Below are positions 13,220-22,360 of a stretch of 41,062 nucleotides of DNA, one piece after another. The notes under the pieces are model-generated. The model was not told the DNA's origin. It saw only the letters and a list, made by a program, of their open reading frames with translations, and made no database searches. The first letter of the stretch is position 1. The number at the start of each line of letters is the position of its first letter. The stretch lies in the IMG/VR virus record IMGVR_UViG_3300045922_000286, positions 1 to 41,062 of that record; one strand, written 5' to 3'. Source of the stretch: a virus. The position numbers were made by a program, and so were the translations under genes.

Positions 13220-15316
13220 ATGCCCGACGCCCTGCCTCCGTCCTTCGATCCGGTCGCGCTCGCCATCGGTCGCGAGCATAAGGCGACGGCTATCCAGGAC
13301 GCCAAGAACCCGTGGCGCTTCGTCCTCTCGACCGAGAGCGTGGACCGCATGGGCGACATCATCGAGGCTTCGGGCTGGCGCCTCGCAGCGTTCAAGAAGA
13401 ACCCCATCGCCCTATGGGCGCACGACCATCGCTCGCCCATCGGCGTGTGGGAAGATATCGCCGTGCAGGACGGCGTGCTCTCGGCGACGCTCAAGATGGC
13501 GGCGCATGGGACGTCCCCGTTCATCAACACCATCCGCTCACTGATCGAGCAGCGCATCCTGCGCGCCGTCTCGGTCGGCTTCCGTGCAATCAAGGCGGAG
13601 CCCATCGAAGGCTCGAAGGTCGGCGGCATCCGGTTCACCGAGCAGGAACTGCTCGAAGCCTCCGTGGTGAGCGTCCCGGCGAATCCCGAGGCGCTCGCGA
13701 TTGCAAAATCGTTCTCCGTTCCGCCTGCCGATCTGGCGCGGCTCTTCGTCGCATCCGGCCATAAGGCCGCGCCCGTTCCGGCCCGAGCGGCCCCCCCGGC
13801 GCCTCCGCCGGCATCCACCACGAACCCTACGAACCCGACGACCACAGGAACCCGGAACATGAAGATCGCCGAACGTATCGCGCAGATGGAGGCCGACCTG
13901 CTCAGCAAGCGCGACTCCCTCACCGCGCTCACGGCCAAGGACTCGCTCGACGAGAGCGAGACGGTGCAATTCGAGGCGCTCCCCGACGAGATCGCCACCC
14001 TGGAACGCTCCATCGCCTCGTGGAAGAAGGCGCAGTACGCGCTTGCCGCTGCCGCGCAGCCGGCGGGGAGCGAGCCCGGCGCCGGGAGCCACCAGCGCGC
14101 GGCCGAGGGCGCGCTGGCCGCGCCGCGCAGCCATCCGACCGTGCCGGCGCAGCCGCGGCGTGGCCGCGCCGCCGACCTTCTCGTGCAGGCGGCGCTCGTG
14201 TCGCTCCGCTCCCACACCGAGCGCCGCGCAGCCGACGAGATCGTGGAACGCGATTTCGGCGACAGCCGCGAGTTGCAGGCGGTCGTGCGCGCGGCGACCA
14301 ATCCGGCGCAGACCGGCGTGACGGGCTGGGCGGCCGAGCTCATGGAGGAAGTCACGATGGACTTCCAGGACATGCTGATGCCGGAGTCGATCTGGCGTCG
14401 CCTGCCGATGCAGCGCATGTCCTTCGACAACGGCAAGATTCGTCTCCCCGGCCGGTCGGCCCGTGGGCTCGCGGGCGATTTCGTCGCCGAGGGCCAGCCC
14501 ATCCCCGTGAGGCAGACCGCCTTCGCGTCGGTGTCGCTCGAACCCTACAAGATGGCCGTCATCACGGCCCTCACGCGGGAACTCGCCAAGTATTCGAACC
14601 CGCAGGCGATCCCGATCCTGAGGCAGGCGATGATCGACGACACCATCGTCACCCTCGATAGCCTGTTCCTCGACGCGAACGCCGCCGTGGCGACGCTTCG
14701 CCCGGCCGGCTTGCAGGCGACGGCGACCGGCTCGAACACGCGCGTGTCGTCCGGCACCACGCTCGCGAACGTCATCACCGATCTCAAGGCGGCGACGGCG
14801 CAGATGAGCGCGCTGAACATGGGCCGCCGGCCCGTGTGGGTGATGAACACCGTGCGGCTCACGTCGCTCTCGCTGATGCAGAACGCCTCGGGCGGCTTCA
14901 TGTTCAGGGACGAACTCGCCGGCGGCCAGGGCACCCTCGTCGGAATTCCGGTGCTGCACTCGACCACCGTGCCCTCGAACGTGGTGTTCCTGATCGACGC
15001 GAGCGAACTGGCGACCGCCGCTGAGATCACGCCGGAGATCGAGATCAGCACGGAAGCGGCGCTGCACATGGAGAGCACCGCGTCCACCGCGAATGCGGCT
15101 GGCACGGGTGCGACGGCCGGCACCGTGGCGCCCATCGCCTTCCCGGCCGGCGGCGCTCCGGGCGGCACGCCGGGCACGCCCGCCATCGGCGACTACGCGC
15201 AGCCGGTGCGCTCGCTCTTCCAGACCTACAGCCTCGCGCTGCGGATGATCTGGCCGGTCGATTGGACCGTGCGCCGCGCGGGCGCCGTGCAGACGATCAC
15301 GGGCGTCGCGTGGTGA
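13220..15316 (+). CDS. Prohead protease fused to major capsid protein (HK97 fold)
   Basis: A 698-residue fusion. Residues 1-165 are an S78 prohead protease: His68/His70 in WAHDHRSPIG, Ser118 in RAVSVGF, and LLEASVVSVPANPEA near 144-158. Residues 183-213 are a Pro/Thr-rich linker. Residues 214-275 are a coiled-coil delta (scaffold) domain. From about 310 to 698 is the capsid shell protein (PAQTGVTGWAAELME, GLAGDFVAEGQPIPV, LTRELAKYSNPQAIPILRQA). Met214 (ATG 13859) follows AGGAACCCGGAAC and could be an internal start giving the capsid protein alone. Usually protease and capsid are separate genes; fused forms are known and are cleaved during maturation. Confidence 0.9.
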   Translation: MPDALPPSFDPVALAIGREHKATAIQDAKNPWRFVLSTESVDRMGDIIEASGWRLAAFKKNPIALWAHDHRSPIGVWEDIAVQDGVLSATLKMAAHGTSPFINTIRSLIEQRILRAVSVGFRAIKAEPIEGSKVGGIRFTEQELLEASVVSVPANPEALAIAKSFSVPPADLARLFVASGHKAAPVPARAAPPAPPPASTTNPTNPTTTGTRNMKIAERIAQMEADLLSKRDSLTALTAKDSLDESETVQFEALPDEIATLERSIASWKKAQYALAAAAQPAGSEPGAGSHQRAAEGALAAPRSHPTVPAQPRRGRAADLLVQAALVSLRSHTERRAADEIVERDFGDSRELQAVVRAATNPAQTGVTGWAAELMEEVTMDFQDMLMPESIWRRLPMQRMSFDNGKIRLPGRSARGLAGDFVAEGQPIPVRQTAFASVSLEPYKMAVITALTRELAKYSNPQAIPILRQAMIDDTIVTLDSLFLDANAAVATLRPAGLQATATGSNTRVSSGTTLANVITDLKAATAQMSALNMGRRPVWVMNTVRLTSLSLMQNASGGFMFRDELAGGQGTLVGIPVLHSTTVPSNVVFLIDASELATAAEITPEIEISTEAALHMESTASTANAAGTGATAGTVAPIAFPAGGAPGGTPGTPAIGDYAQPVRSLFQTYSLALRMIWPVDWTVRRAGAVQTITGVAW

Positions 15317-15355
15317 TCTGACGCGGGGCGGCGGCACCCCTCCGCTCCGCCGCTT

Positions 15356-15382
15356 GGCCGGCCCGCCACGGGGCCGGCCTTT
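15356..15382 (+). terminator. Rho-independent terminator after the capsid gene
   Basis: Perfect 9-bp stem GGCCGGCCC (15356-15364) and GGGCCGGCC (15371-15379), 6-nt loop, then TTT. It lies 40 nt after the capsid stop within the late operon. It probably acts as a partial terminator that keeps capsid mRNA levels above those of downstream genes. Confidence 0.65.
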
Positions 15383-15411
15383 CGTGCATCGAGCCGTGAA
15401 AGGATCGCCCT

Positions 15412-15909
15412 ATGGCTGCGAGGTTCGCTGACAATTGGCAGGAGGAATTGGGCGGTCAGCCCGGCGCCTTGTGCTTCATTCTCCGCGGCATCAATGCCGG
15501 CCGCATGGTCAACGTAATCGGCACGCCGGCCGAGATCGACGCCGGGCAGACGGCCGGCGATTGGCAGCGCGCTTCCGCCTTCGCGCAGCCTCAATTCGGC
15601 GTCCCGGATGCGTCCGAGCCGAACACCACGATCACCGATCCCATCATCATCACCGGCATCACGCCGGCCACCGTCGAGCCTGGCGCGCCTGTCGCGGTCA
15701 CGATCTCGGGCCTCTACATCCCCGCAACCGCGACTCTCGACACCGAGATTGACTTCACGCTCGGGACGGTCACGAACACGTCCATCATGGCAACGCTCGA
15801 CCTCACCTTGATCGCGGTCGGGACCGTCACCATCGGCGTGCTCGCCGCTGCCGGCGATCCCGAGCCCGTCGCGACGGTGCAACTCGTCATCGCGGAGGGC
15901 GCCTCGTGA
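15412..15909 (+). CDS. Possible capsid decoration protein with Ig-like (IPT/TIG) domain
   Basis: A 165-residue protein with AAAGGA before its ATG. Residues 1-75 include PGALCFILRGINAGRMVNVI and AGQTAGDWQRASAFAQPQF. From about residue 80 the sequence IITGITPATVEPGAPVAVTI, then SGLYI, is the classic beginning of an IPT/TIG immunoglobulin-like domain, continuing in alternating beta strands to the end. Ig-like domains are common on phage capsid and tail surfaces. It follows the capsid gene directly, so a surface decoration role is inferred. Confidence 0.6.
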   Translation: MAARFADNWQEELGGQPGALCFILRGINAGRMVNVIGTPAEIDAGQTAGDWQRASAFAQPQFGVPDASEPNTTITDPIIITGITPATVEPGAPVAVTISGLYIPATATLDTEIDFTLGTVTNTSIMATLDLTLIAVGTVTIGVLAAAGDPEPVATVQLVIAEGAS

Positions 15910-16280
15910 GCCAACCAGAATGGCTGCGCGACATGGCGATCCCGCGCGTGCCGCACATCATCGTGGCCGGTCCCGAGGCGGGCGGCGTGCGTTATCTCGA
16001 CCCGGAGGAAGCGCGCGCCGCGGCGGAGGCTGGCACGGCTATCAGCCTCGAAGGACGCGACATGGCGACATTCGATCTCGAACAGGAGTGCATCGCCCTG
16101 CAGAACCGCATGCTTGAGACGGCGAAGCGGCGTCGCTCGCCCGATGGCGAAGAGCCCAAGCGGACGGCGCCGGATGCGGCCGAAGCCGTGGCCGATGATG
16201 CCGCCAAGCCGAAGCGCGGCGCTCGCGTCGGCATGTATGAGAATCGCGCCATGGTGACGAAGCCTGGCAAGAAGGATTGA
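15906..16280 (+). CDS. Unknown head-region protein
   Basis: A 124-residue protein from a GTG overlapping the upstream stop by 4 nt. N-terminal part PHIIVAGPEAGGVRYLDPEE is followed by a helical segment (FDLEQECIALQNRMLETAKR) and a charged, Lys/Ala-rich tail. No known motif. It is packed between the decoration-like gene and portal, so it is probably virion-related, but no more can be said. Confidence 0.65.
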   Translation: MSQPEWLRDMAIPRVPHIIVAGPEAGGVRYLDPEEARAAAEAGTAISLEGRDMATFDLEQECIALQNRMLETAKRRRSPDGEEPKRTAPDAAEAVADDAAKPKRGARVGMYENRAMVTKPGKKD

Positions 16281-16284
16281 CGCA

Positions 16285-17622
16285 ATGGGCGCTCGTTCGC
16301 GGCGTCGGGGGAGGCGCTCTGCGGCGACGCTCCCGGCTGTCATCGAAAAGTCGGCCCCCCCGCCCGCGTCCTACCCCGTAGGCTGGTGGCAATCCGGCAT
16401 GCGGCTTCCCGAGCATCGCAGCGCCGCGGCCGTCGAAGCGTGCGTGAGCGCGATCTCGCAGACGGTCGCGATGCTCCCGCTATACCACTACCGGGAGCGT
16501 CCGGACGGCGGCATGGAGGTGATCAGGGACTCTCCGGCGGCGCGGGTGCTGCGGAAGCCAAACCACTTCCAGACGCGCGCCGATTTCTTCGTGGCGCTCA
16601 CGCGCTCCGAACTCTTCAAGGGCAATGGGGTCGCCGTCGCGACGCGGGATCGCCGCGGCGAGATCGCAGGCCTGATCCCGGTCCCGCCCGGCGCGGCGCA
16701 TCCCTACGTGGAATCGTCGAGCGGCGAAGTCTTCTACGGCGTTGGCTACTACGATCTGCTCCCCGATCCGCCCGTCGCGAACCTCTGGCCGGCGCGCGAC
16801 GTGCTCCATATCCGGCTGCACACCGGGCATCATCCGCTTATCGGCGTGACTCCCCTCACGGCCGCGGCGATGGCCGTGGCTTCGGCCGGCGCGATCAACA
16901 CCGGCATCGCGGCGTTCATGACGAACCTCGTGCGGCCTTCCGGCTACCTCTCCGTGCCGCAGGGCGTGACGCTCTCGAAGGAAGTGCAGGAGCAACTTCG
17001 GTCTGATTGGACCGACAATGCGACCGGCATCAACGCTGGCCGGCTCGGCGTCCTCTCCCACGGCATCAAGTGGGAGCCGATGAAGATGGACGCCTTCGAC
17101 GAGGCGGTGGTGAAAGCCTACGCCATGAACACCGCTGACATTGCCCGCGTGTTCCGCGTGCCGCTGCCCATCATCAACGAACTCGGCGGCGCGACGTTCA
17201 ACAACGCGGAGACGTTGATCCGGCACTGGCACGCGACCGGGCTCGGCTTCATGCTCGAACACATCGAATTGGCGCTGGACGCGCTCTTCGAACTGCCGCC
17301 CGACGAATTCATCGCCTTCGACGTGGAATACATCATGCGCTCGGACTTCCCGGCGCGCATGGACGCGCTGGCGAAGGGGGTCCTGGGCGGCATCTACGCG
17401 CCGAACGAGGCGCGGCGGAAGGAAGGCCTGCCGGCGGCGAAGGATGGCGACGAGCCGCGGCTGCAAGCCCAGGTCGTGCCTCTCTCGGCGGCGAGCCAGC
17501 CGCCGCCCGCACCGCCCGCGGCGGCCCCTCCCGCCCCGCCGGCTCCGGCCGAGGAAGCGAGCGTAGAGGGAGCGGCGGTGCGGATGCTCGCGCGCATGCG
17601 GAGGATGGCGGATGCCTCGTGA
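16285..17622 (+). CDS. Portal protein, HK97 family
   Basis: A 445-residue protein with family landmarks: AVEACVSAISQTVAMLPLYH (about 50-70), RVLRKPNHFQTRADFF, SELFKGNGVAVA, DVLHIRLHTG, GVTPLTAAAMAV, and RVFRVPLPIINELGGATFNN, then AETLIRHW. The C-terminal 60 residues are Pro/Ala-rich. The portal is the dodecameric ring through which DNA enters. It lies after the capsid gene here, whereas the common order is terL-portal-protease-capsid. Confidence 0.92.
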   Translation: MGARSRRRGRRSAATLPAVIEKSAPPPASYPVGWWQSGMRLPEHRSAAAVEACVSAISQTVAMLPLYHYRERPDGGMEVIRDSPAARVLRKPNHFQTRADFFVALTRSELFKGNGVAVATRDRRGEIAGLIPVPPGAAHPYVESSSGEVFYGVGYYDLLPDPPVANLWPARDVLHIRLHTGHHPLIGVTPLTAAAMAVASAGAINTGIAAFMTNLVRPSGYLSVPQGVTLSKEVQEQLRSDWTDNATGINAGRLGVLSHGIKWEPMKMDAFDEAVVKAYAMNTADIARVFRVPLPIINELGGATFNNAETLIRHWHATGLGFMLEHIELALDALFELPPDEFIAFDVEYIMRSDFPARMDALAKGVLGGIYAPNEARRKEGLPAAKDGDEPRLQAQVVPLSAASQPPPAPPAAAPPAPPAPAEEASVEGAAVRMLARMRRMADAS

Positions 17623-20305
17623 TGGTGAACTTGGTGCGCCCAACGATGCGCTTCTCCTGGCTGTCTCGGCCTTCGTGGTCGAGCGCGTTGGGTTGGCGCA
17701 GGCGGAACTCGCGAAAGCGGGCGCCTCGGCCGAAGCCCGCGCTGCGGCCATCGCGGCTGATCTCCGCGACGCGATCTCGGCGGTCGAAGCGCGCGTCGCG
17801 GCGCTCGCGGCGGAGGAAGGCGCGCGCGCGGAGGGCGAGGGCGAGCGCATCCTTTCCGCCGTCGCGCCCCTCTTCGAGCGCGTCGAAGAGATCGCCGCGC
17901 GGCCGATGCTCACCGAGGCGGAGGTCCGGGCGTGGTTCGCCGAAGAGGCGGCGCGCATCGCGGAAGAGCGGGAGCGGGCGACGGCCGATCTTCGGTCGGC
18001 GGCTCTAGCAACGTGGATCGGCGATCTTGAATCCGTGCGCCGCTTGGAAGCCGATTTGCGCGCCGCGCTTGCCGATATGGCTTCGCGCGTTGCCGCGCTC
18101 CGGGACGGCGTGGACGGGAAAGACGGCGAGCGCGGCCCTGCCGGCCCGGCGGGGCCGCAGGGCGAGCGGGGGGAGCGCGGCCCGATTGGCGACCGAGGCG
18201 ATCCCGGCCCGCAAGGCGAGCGCGGCGAGCGCGGTGAGCCCGGCGAGCGCGGGCCGCCCGGGACTATTGACGCGGTGCCAGTTTGGGAAAGCCGCTGGCA
18301 CGAGGAAGGCGAGACTGTCTTCCATCGCACCGGGATGTGGCGAGCCTCATCAGCGACGGCGGACGAGCCGAGCACCGTAGGCGCTCCGTGGGAACTTTTG
18401 CATCCCGTGATGCATTTTTGCGGCCCTTGGCAGGAAGGGGTTGAATATCGGCCCCTTGCCGTTGCGCTGCACAATCGCTCCGGCTGGCTTCGTAACCATG
18501 AGCCGGAAGACGGGAAGCCGCCGGGCGAATCGGCTTGCTGGAACTTGCTCGCCAAGCAAGGCAAGCCCGGCAAGCAAGGGCCGGCCGGGCCGCCAGGCGA
18601 GCGCGGCGCCCCCGGCGCTCCGGGCGAAGCCGGGCGCGGTATCGCCGGGCTGGCGTCCGAGGGGCATCTTCTCCTTGCGGAGATGACGGACGGCACCGTC
18701 ATATCCGTGGAATTGCCAGAACTCATTCAGGCGCGGGAAGTTCTTCAGTCCGTAACTCGGACCATGAAAGCCGCCGGGCTAGACGGAATCGTCGGCGAAG
18801 ACGATCCGCTGGGCGCGATCATCCGCTTTTTCCGCGGGACGTGGCAGCCGGATGCGGTCTATCGGCGAGGCGATCTCGTCAGGCAGGGCGCGGCTCTATG
18901 GCTCGCGCTTGATGAGCGGGTCACGGAACAGCCGCTTCCGGCTTCTCGCGCTTGGGCACTCGTGCTCCGGAGCGCCGGCGGAGCAGCGGGCGGCGGCTCC
19001 GGCGAGCCGGGGCCGGAAGGTCCTCCTGGCGTTGGAGTGCCCGCCGGCGGGGAAGCCGGCGAGGTTCTGGTCAAAGCCAGCGGCGACGACTTCGACACCG
19101 CTTGGGCGCGGCCATTCACGCAAGATGAGGCGGACACTCGCTATGTTTTGAAGGCCGGCGATACGATGAGCGGGGCGCTGGCTGTCGAAGCCTCGGCTGG
19201 CGGGCCGGCGCTGCGCGTAACTCAGACTGGCGCGGGCGATGCGCTGCTTGTCGAGGATAGCGCAACCCCCGATAGCACCCCATTCGTCGTTAAGGCAGAC
19301 GGCAAGGTCGGCGTCGGCACTCTTTCGCCCTCCGTGCTTTTGCAGGTCGCCGGCGACATTACGGCCAATGGCAATCTCTCTCTGGCGAAAGTCGGCCCGC
19401 AGTTCTTCCTTGATAGCGTAGGGGCGACGGTCGGCGAGGTGGTTTGGCGGCGCGACGGCGTGTTCCGATGGGCCGCGCGTGGATGGACGCAGGCTGATCC
19501 GAGTCTCTACTTCCAACATTTCGACAGCGCCGGCGTGCTTGTCGCAAATGTTATGGAGTTGACTGGCGGCGCCAATGCAGCCGTGGCCGTCCGGAACGCC
19601 AATGCGCCGGGAACCCCCGGGCTGACGTTCGTCGACGATACCGATACCGGGATGTTTCGCGCCGGCGCCGATCAAATCGGCTTTTCGTCCGGCGGCACTC
19701 GGCGCCTGCATCTCACGACGACGGCCTTCAACGTTGAGACCGCGCTCGTCGCGCAGGCGGGGACGGAGGGCGCTCCCGGAATCGCCTTTTCGGGCGATCT
19801 CGATACTGGCGTCCGGCGCACGGCGGCTGATACCGTCGGCATCGTGGCCGGTGGAGCGTCGCGGCTTTCTGTCTCGGCTTCCGGCATCACGGCGACGAAT
19901 CCGATCACATTGCCGGGAGCGCCGACTTCGGCGTCGCATGCTGCGACGAAACAATACGTCGATGCCGCGGCCGCAAAGCCGTTTGCGCTAGCCTTCGACT
20001 TCGGCCCCGGCTGGCTCGATCCGGCCTTGCCCGCTGGCGTCGTGCTCATCGAAGGCGGCACTATTCCGGCCAATTTCAGCGGTTCGTTTGCCCGCTATGG
20101 GGTCGCTGCGACAACTTCCGGCGAGATCGCCATCAAGCGGAATGGCTCGACGATAGCGACTCTCACGTTCACGCCGAGTGCGTGGTCTTTCGGGACGACA
20201 ACCGCTGTCACGCTGGCGGCTGGCGACTATATCGAAGCGGCGCCGGGGGCGCCGGATGCGACTCTCGCCGGCGTCCGTTTTTCCATCAGGGTCGAAAGGA
20301 CATAG
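17612..20305 (+). CDS. Collagen-like fibre with three carbohydrate-binding-like modules
   Basis: An 897-residue protein that overlaps portal by 11 nt. Residues 15-165 are a long Ala/Glu-rich coiled coil. Residues 165-217 and 317-342 are G-x-y collagen-like stretches, with a short one near 463-475. Three modules share a W...G..Y/V...G..V...G..W.A....P....W pattern like CBM5/12 sugar-binding folds (about 224-263, 268-313, 406-452). From about 505 the protein turns into tail-fibre-type beta repeats (TRYVLKAGDTMSGALAV; VDDTDTGMF and SGDLDTGVR repeats; ATKQYVDA). Inference: a trimeric fibre. Its gene is tied to portal rather than to the tail-tip genes, so it could be a head- or neck-attached fibre. 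Confidence 0.8.
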   Translation: MPRDGELGAPNDALLLAVSAFVVERVGLAQAELAKAGASAEARAAAIAADLRDAISAVEARVAALAAEEGARAEGEGERILSAVAPLFERVEEIAARPMLTEAEVRAWFAEEAARIAEERERATADLRSAALATWIGDLESVRRLEADLRAALADMASRVAALRDGVDGKDGERGPAGPAGPQGERGERGPIGDRGDPGPQGERGERGEPGERGPPGTIDAVPVWESRWHEEGETVFHRTGMWRASSATADEPSTVGAPWELLHPVMHFCGPWQEGVEYRPLAVALHNRSGWLRNHEPEDGKPPGESACWNLLAKQGKPGKQGPAGPPGERGAPGAPGEAGRGIAGLASEGHLLLAEMTDGTVISVELPELIQAREVLQSVTRTMKAAGLDGIVGEDDPLGAIIRFFRGTWQPDAVYRRGDLVRQGAALWLALDERVTEQPLPASRAWALVLRSAGGAAGGGSGEPGPEGPPGVGVPAGGEAGEVLVKASGDDFDTAWARPFTQDEADTRYVLKAGDTMSGALAVEASAGGPALRVTQTGAGDALLVEDSATPDSTPFVVKADGKVGVGTLSPSVLLQVAGDITANGNLSLAKVGPQFFLDSVGATVGEVVWRRDGVFRWAARGWTQADPSLYFQHFDSAGVLVANVMELTGGANAAVAVRNANAPGTPGLTFVDDTDTGMFRAGADQIGFSSGGTRRLHLTTTAFNVETALVAQAGTEGAPGIAFSGDLDTGVRRTAADTVGIVAGGASRLSVSASGITATNPITLPGAPTSASHAATKQYVDAAAAKPFALAFDFGPGWLDPALPAGVVLIEGGTIPANFSGSFARYGVAATTSGEIAIKRNGSTIATLTFTPSAWSFGTTTAVTLAAGDYIEAAPGAPDATLAGVRFSIRVERT

Positions 20306-20307
20306 CG

Positions 20308-20778
20308 ATGGCTACGGTGAAGTGGGCGGCTCCCGGATCATGGGCGCCAATGTTCGATTCGGCCGACCTAGCCAGCCTGAGCAATGCCGCGGTTGCGCTT
20401 TCGTCGCTGACGGCGCCCCAGGTGGATACAACGTCTTCAAGGCAACTCTACTTCCAGGCGGAATTCGTCGGCGGCTCGATCAGCCCGGCCAACGGCGGCG
20501 ACGTGGTGCTGATCCTGATTCCGCGCGATTCCGCAGACGCCGCCTATTCGGACGGCGAAGCCGGCGCCACCATCGCCAATCAGCCGGTCTGGATGCAGTT
20601 TCCGCACGTCGTGATAGGCCTGCGCGCCAAGGCTTCAAGCGCCCAACTCGTCGTCAGCGCGGTCGCCCCGCTCCCGCCGAACAAGTATCGCGCGGCGCTG
20701 CTGAATCGCGCCGGCGTCGCGCTCGCCGCCTCCGGCAATCAAGTGAACCTTCGCCTGCTCACCGAGGAAGTGGCCTAG
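20308..20778 (+). CDS. Unknown accessory virion protein
   Basis: A 156-residue protein with GAAAGGA 7-8 nt before ATG 20308. The sequence is beta-rich (QLYFQAEFVGGSISPANGG, VVLILIPRDS) and has no Cys. It follows the fibre gene by 2 nt and precedes a LamG-like gene, so it may be a fibre cap or accessory. Not recognised. Confidence 0.65.
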   Translation: MATVKWAAPGSWAPMFDSADLASLSNAAVALSSLTAPQVDTTSSRQLYFQAEFVGGSISPANGGDVVLILIPRDSADAAYSDGEAGATIANQPVWMQFPHVVIGLRAKASSAQLVVSAVAPLPPNKYRAALLNRAGVALAASGNQVNLRLLTEEVA

Positions 20779-20781
20779 GCG

Positions 20782-21714
20782 ATGCTCATCACGCGGGCGC
20801 GGCCGTTCTCTGGGGCGATGGCCCCGTCGTTCACGCAGAACGGCGCGCGCCTGAATGTCCGCAGCCCATTCTCGCGGCAACTGGCCGGCCTTTTTGTCCC
20901 AGAGGCGCCCGGGGGCATGCTCGGCAGGGTTGCCACTACGGCGCGCGCGGACGTTTTCAATCTTGCCTACGCTTCGCAGCCGGGCATCGGCGTGCAGCCG
21001 CTTGCGTTCTATACGCGCTCGGGATCGGGAGGCGCGGCGAACAAGCCGGACGTTCGGACCGACTCTTTCGGGCCATATTGGGATTTCCCGGACACAGGCC
21101 GGAGGTTCCGCCTCTCGTCCGGAAGCGAGGATATGTGGTGGCGCCCCGGCAACTCAGGCGGGCACGCGCCCGGCACTCTGATGTTCGTCGGGCGACTAAC
21201 TGGCAATACGGGCGGAGTTCAGTGCGCAATCGGGTTCAGCGCGAATAGCGCGAATTATTTCTTCCTTGGTTTCAACAACGGCAACGCATACGCGCAAATT
21301 CGGACGAACACGGAGCGGGCCTTCAATTCTTCTGCGCTGACGGTCGGCAATCCGGTTTGCGTCATCTTCACAACCCGCGCGCACAATGACCACGAGTTGG
21401 TCACCCTCGATCTCCGCACCGGAAGTCGGACTTCAAACAGCGGCACGCTTTCGAGCGGGACCGCCGGAACGGTTCCAGCTAACTACGGCATCGGCTTCAA
21501 TACCGGGACCGGCGATACCCACATCATGAGCCAAGGCCGGATTTACCTCGCGGCAGGATGGGCGCGCGGTATGGCGGCCGACGAGATGATCGCGCTCGCC
21601 TCCGACCCGTGGCAAATCGTGGCGAGCAACCCGCATTTGCGAAGAAGGAGGTATTCGGCGGCGGCGCCTCCGAACCCCGGCGGGTTCCGGCCCCGGGTCA
21701 CAATTCTTGGGTAG
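20782..21714 (+). CDS. LamG/concanavalin-like surface protein
   Basis: A 310-residue protein. A central beta-rich domain (DFPDTGRRFRLSSGSEDMWW, PGTLMFVGRLTG, NYFFLGFNNGNAYAQIRT) followed by GRIYLAAGWARGMAADEMIA and LASDPWQIVASNP is the pattern of concanavalin A-like (LamG) domains with the ending common in phage surface proteins. Such domains bind sugars. Base composition here is less GC-rich than in the core late genes. It may be an adhesion or fibre-associated protein. Confidence 0.65.
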   Translation: MLITRARPFSGAMAPSFTQNGARLNVRSPFSRQLAGLFVPEAPGGMLGRVATTARADVFNLAYASQPGIGVQPLAFYTRSGSGGAANKPDVRTDSFGPYWDFPDTGRRFRLSSGSEDMWWRPGNSGGHAPGTLMFVGRLTGNTGGVQCAIGFSANSANYFFLGFNNGNAYAQIRTNTERAFNSSALTVGNPVCVIFTTRAHNDHELVTLDLRTGSRTSNSGTLSSGTAGTVPANYGIGFNTGTGDTHIMSQGRIYLAAGWARGMAADEMIALASDPWQIVASNPHLRRRRYSAAAPPNPGGFRPRVTILG

Positions 21715-21770
21715 CGCCAAGCGCGCCCAAGCATGGCGTTCGGCAATTCGTAGCCGCGGAGGGCGAAATA

Positions 21771-22163
21771 ATGGTTAAGGCTGTGCAGGATGCGGCCCGC
21801 GTGGTTGCGGAAAACATGATGCTGATCGCGCTCTCGCGCCTTATAATGGCGCTCGGCGTGCCGGTTATACTCGCCTCGGTCTTTTGGGTGTCCCACCAGA
21901 TCGTTGCGCTGGATCGTCGCGTCGCCTTGGTCGAGGATAAAAAGCCCGAGACGGACCGGCGGATTGCCGAAGTGGAACGCCAGAATCAGCGCACTCTAGA
22001 AGATTTGCAGCGCGCGAATGCGCGGCTCGGCGACGAGACGGCACGGATCACGAATCGCTTCGCTTCGATTGAGGCGGGAATCGCTACGCTGATCGCTCAG
22101 CAAGCAGGAACCCAACGGGCCATAGAGCGCCTTGAGCGCACGTTAGACGGTCGGAGGGATTGA
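21771..22163 (+). CDS. Membrane-anchored coiled-coil protein of the lysis region
   Basis: A 130-residue protein with GCGGAGG upstream. Residues about 17-42 (LIALSRLIMALGVPVILASV) form one membrane span. The rest is a continuous coiled coil (IAEVERQNQRTLEDLQRANA). It directly precedes the holin-like gene with a TGATG overlap. It could be a third lysis accessory protein or membrane anchor; its coiled coil resembles inner-membrane spanin subunits, but a better Rz/Rz1 pair follows. Confidence 0.65.
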   Translation: MVKAVQDAARVVAENMMLIALSRLIMALGVPVILASVFWVSHQIVALDRRVALVEDKKPETDRRIAEVERQNQRTLEDLQRANARLGDETARITNRFASIEAGIATLIAQQAGTQRAIERLERTLDGRRD

Positions 22164-22360
22164 TGCCGCACATGGCTGCCGCGAATTCGGCGTTGCTCCC
22201 GGTCGTTCGCCAGATCGTCCAGCATTTGGCCGGCGTGATCCTCGGCGCGGGCGTGCTCACGGAGAACGAAGCCGCCGTGGTGGCTGGCGCCATCGTCGCT
22301 GTCGCGAACCTCGCCTGGATGCTGGCGGCGCGGGCGAAGGCGCAGAAGGCCGGGCCGTGA
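22163..22360 (+). CDS. Putative holin
   Basis: A 65-residue protein, ATG overlapping the upstream TGA. Two hydrophobic segments (HLAGVILGAGVL; AAVVAGAIVAVANLAWMLAA) are separated by a short acidic turn (TENE), with a basic tail. This is the layout of small phage holins such as the Pam3-gp28 type. It sits directly before spanin and endolysin genes. It would form membrane holes that set lysis time. Confidence 0.65.
   Translation: MPHMAAANSALLPVVRQIVQHLAGVILGAGVLTENEAAVVAGAIVAVANLAWMLAARAKAQKAGP

Noticed and set aside
16480-18726. A 748-codon minus-strand frame antisense to portal and the fibre
   Set aside because: The apparent repeats (Ser/Pro/Gly) are the reverse of the collagen-like codons on the plus strand.
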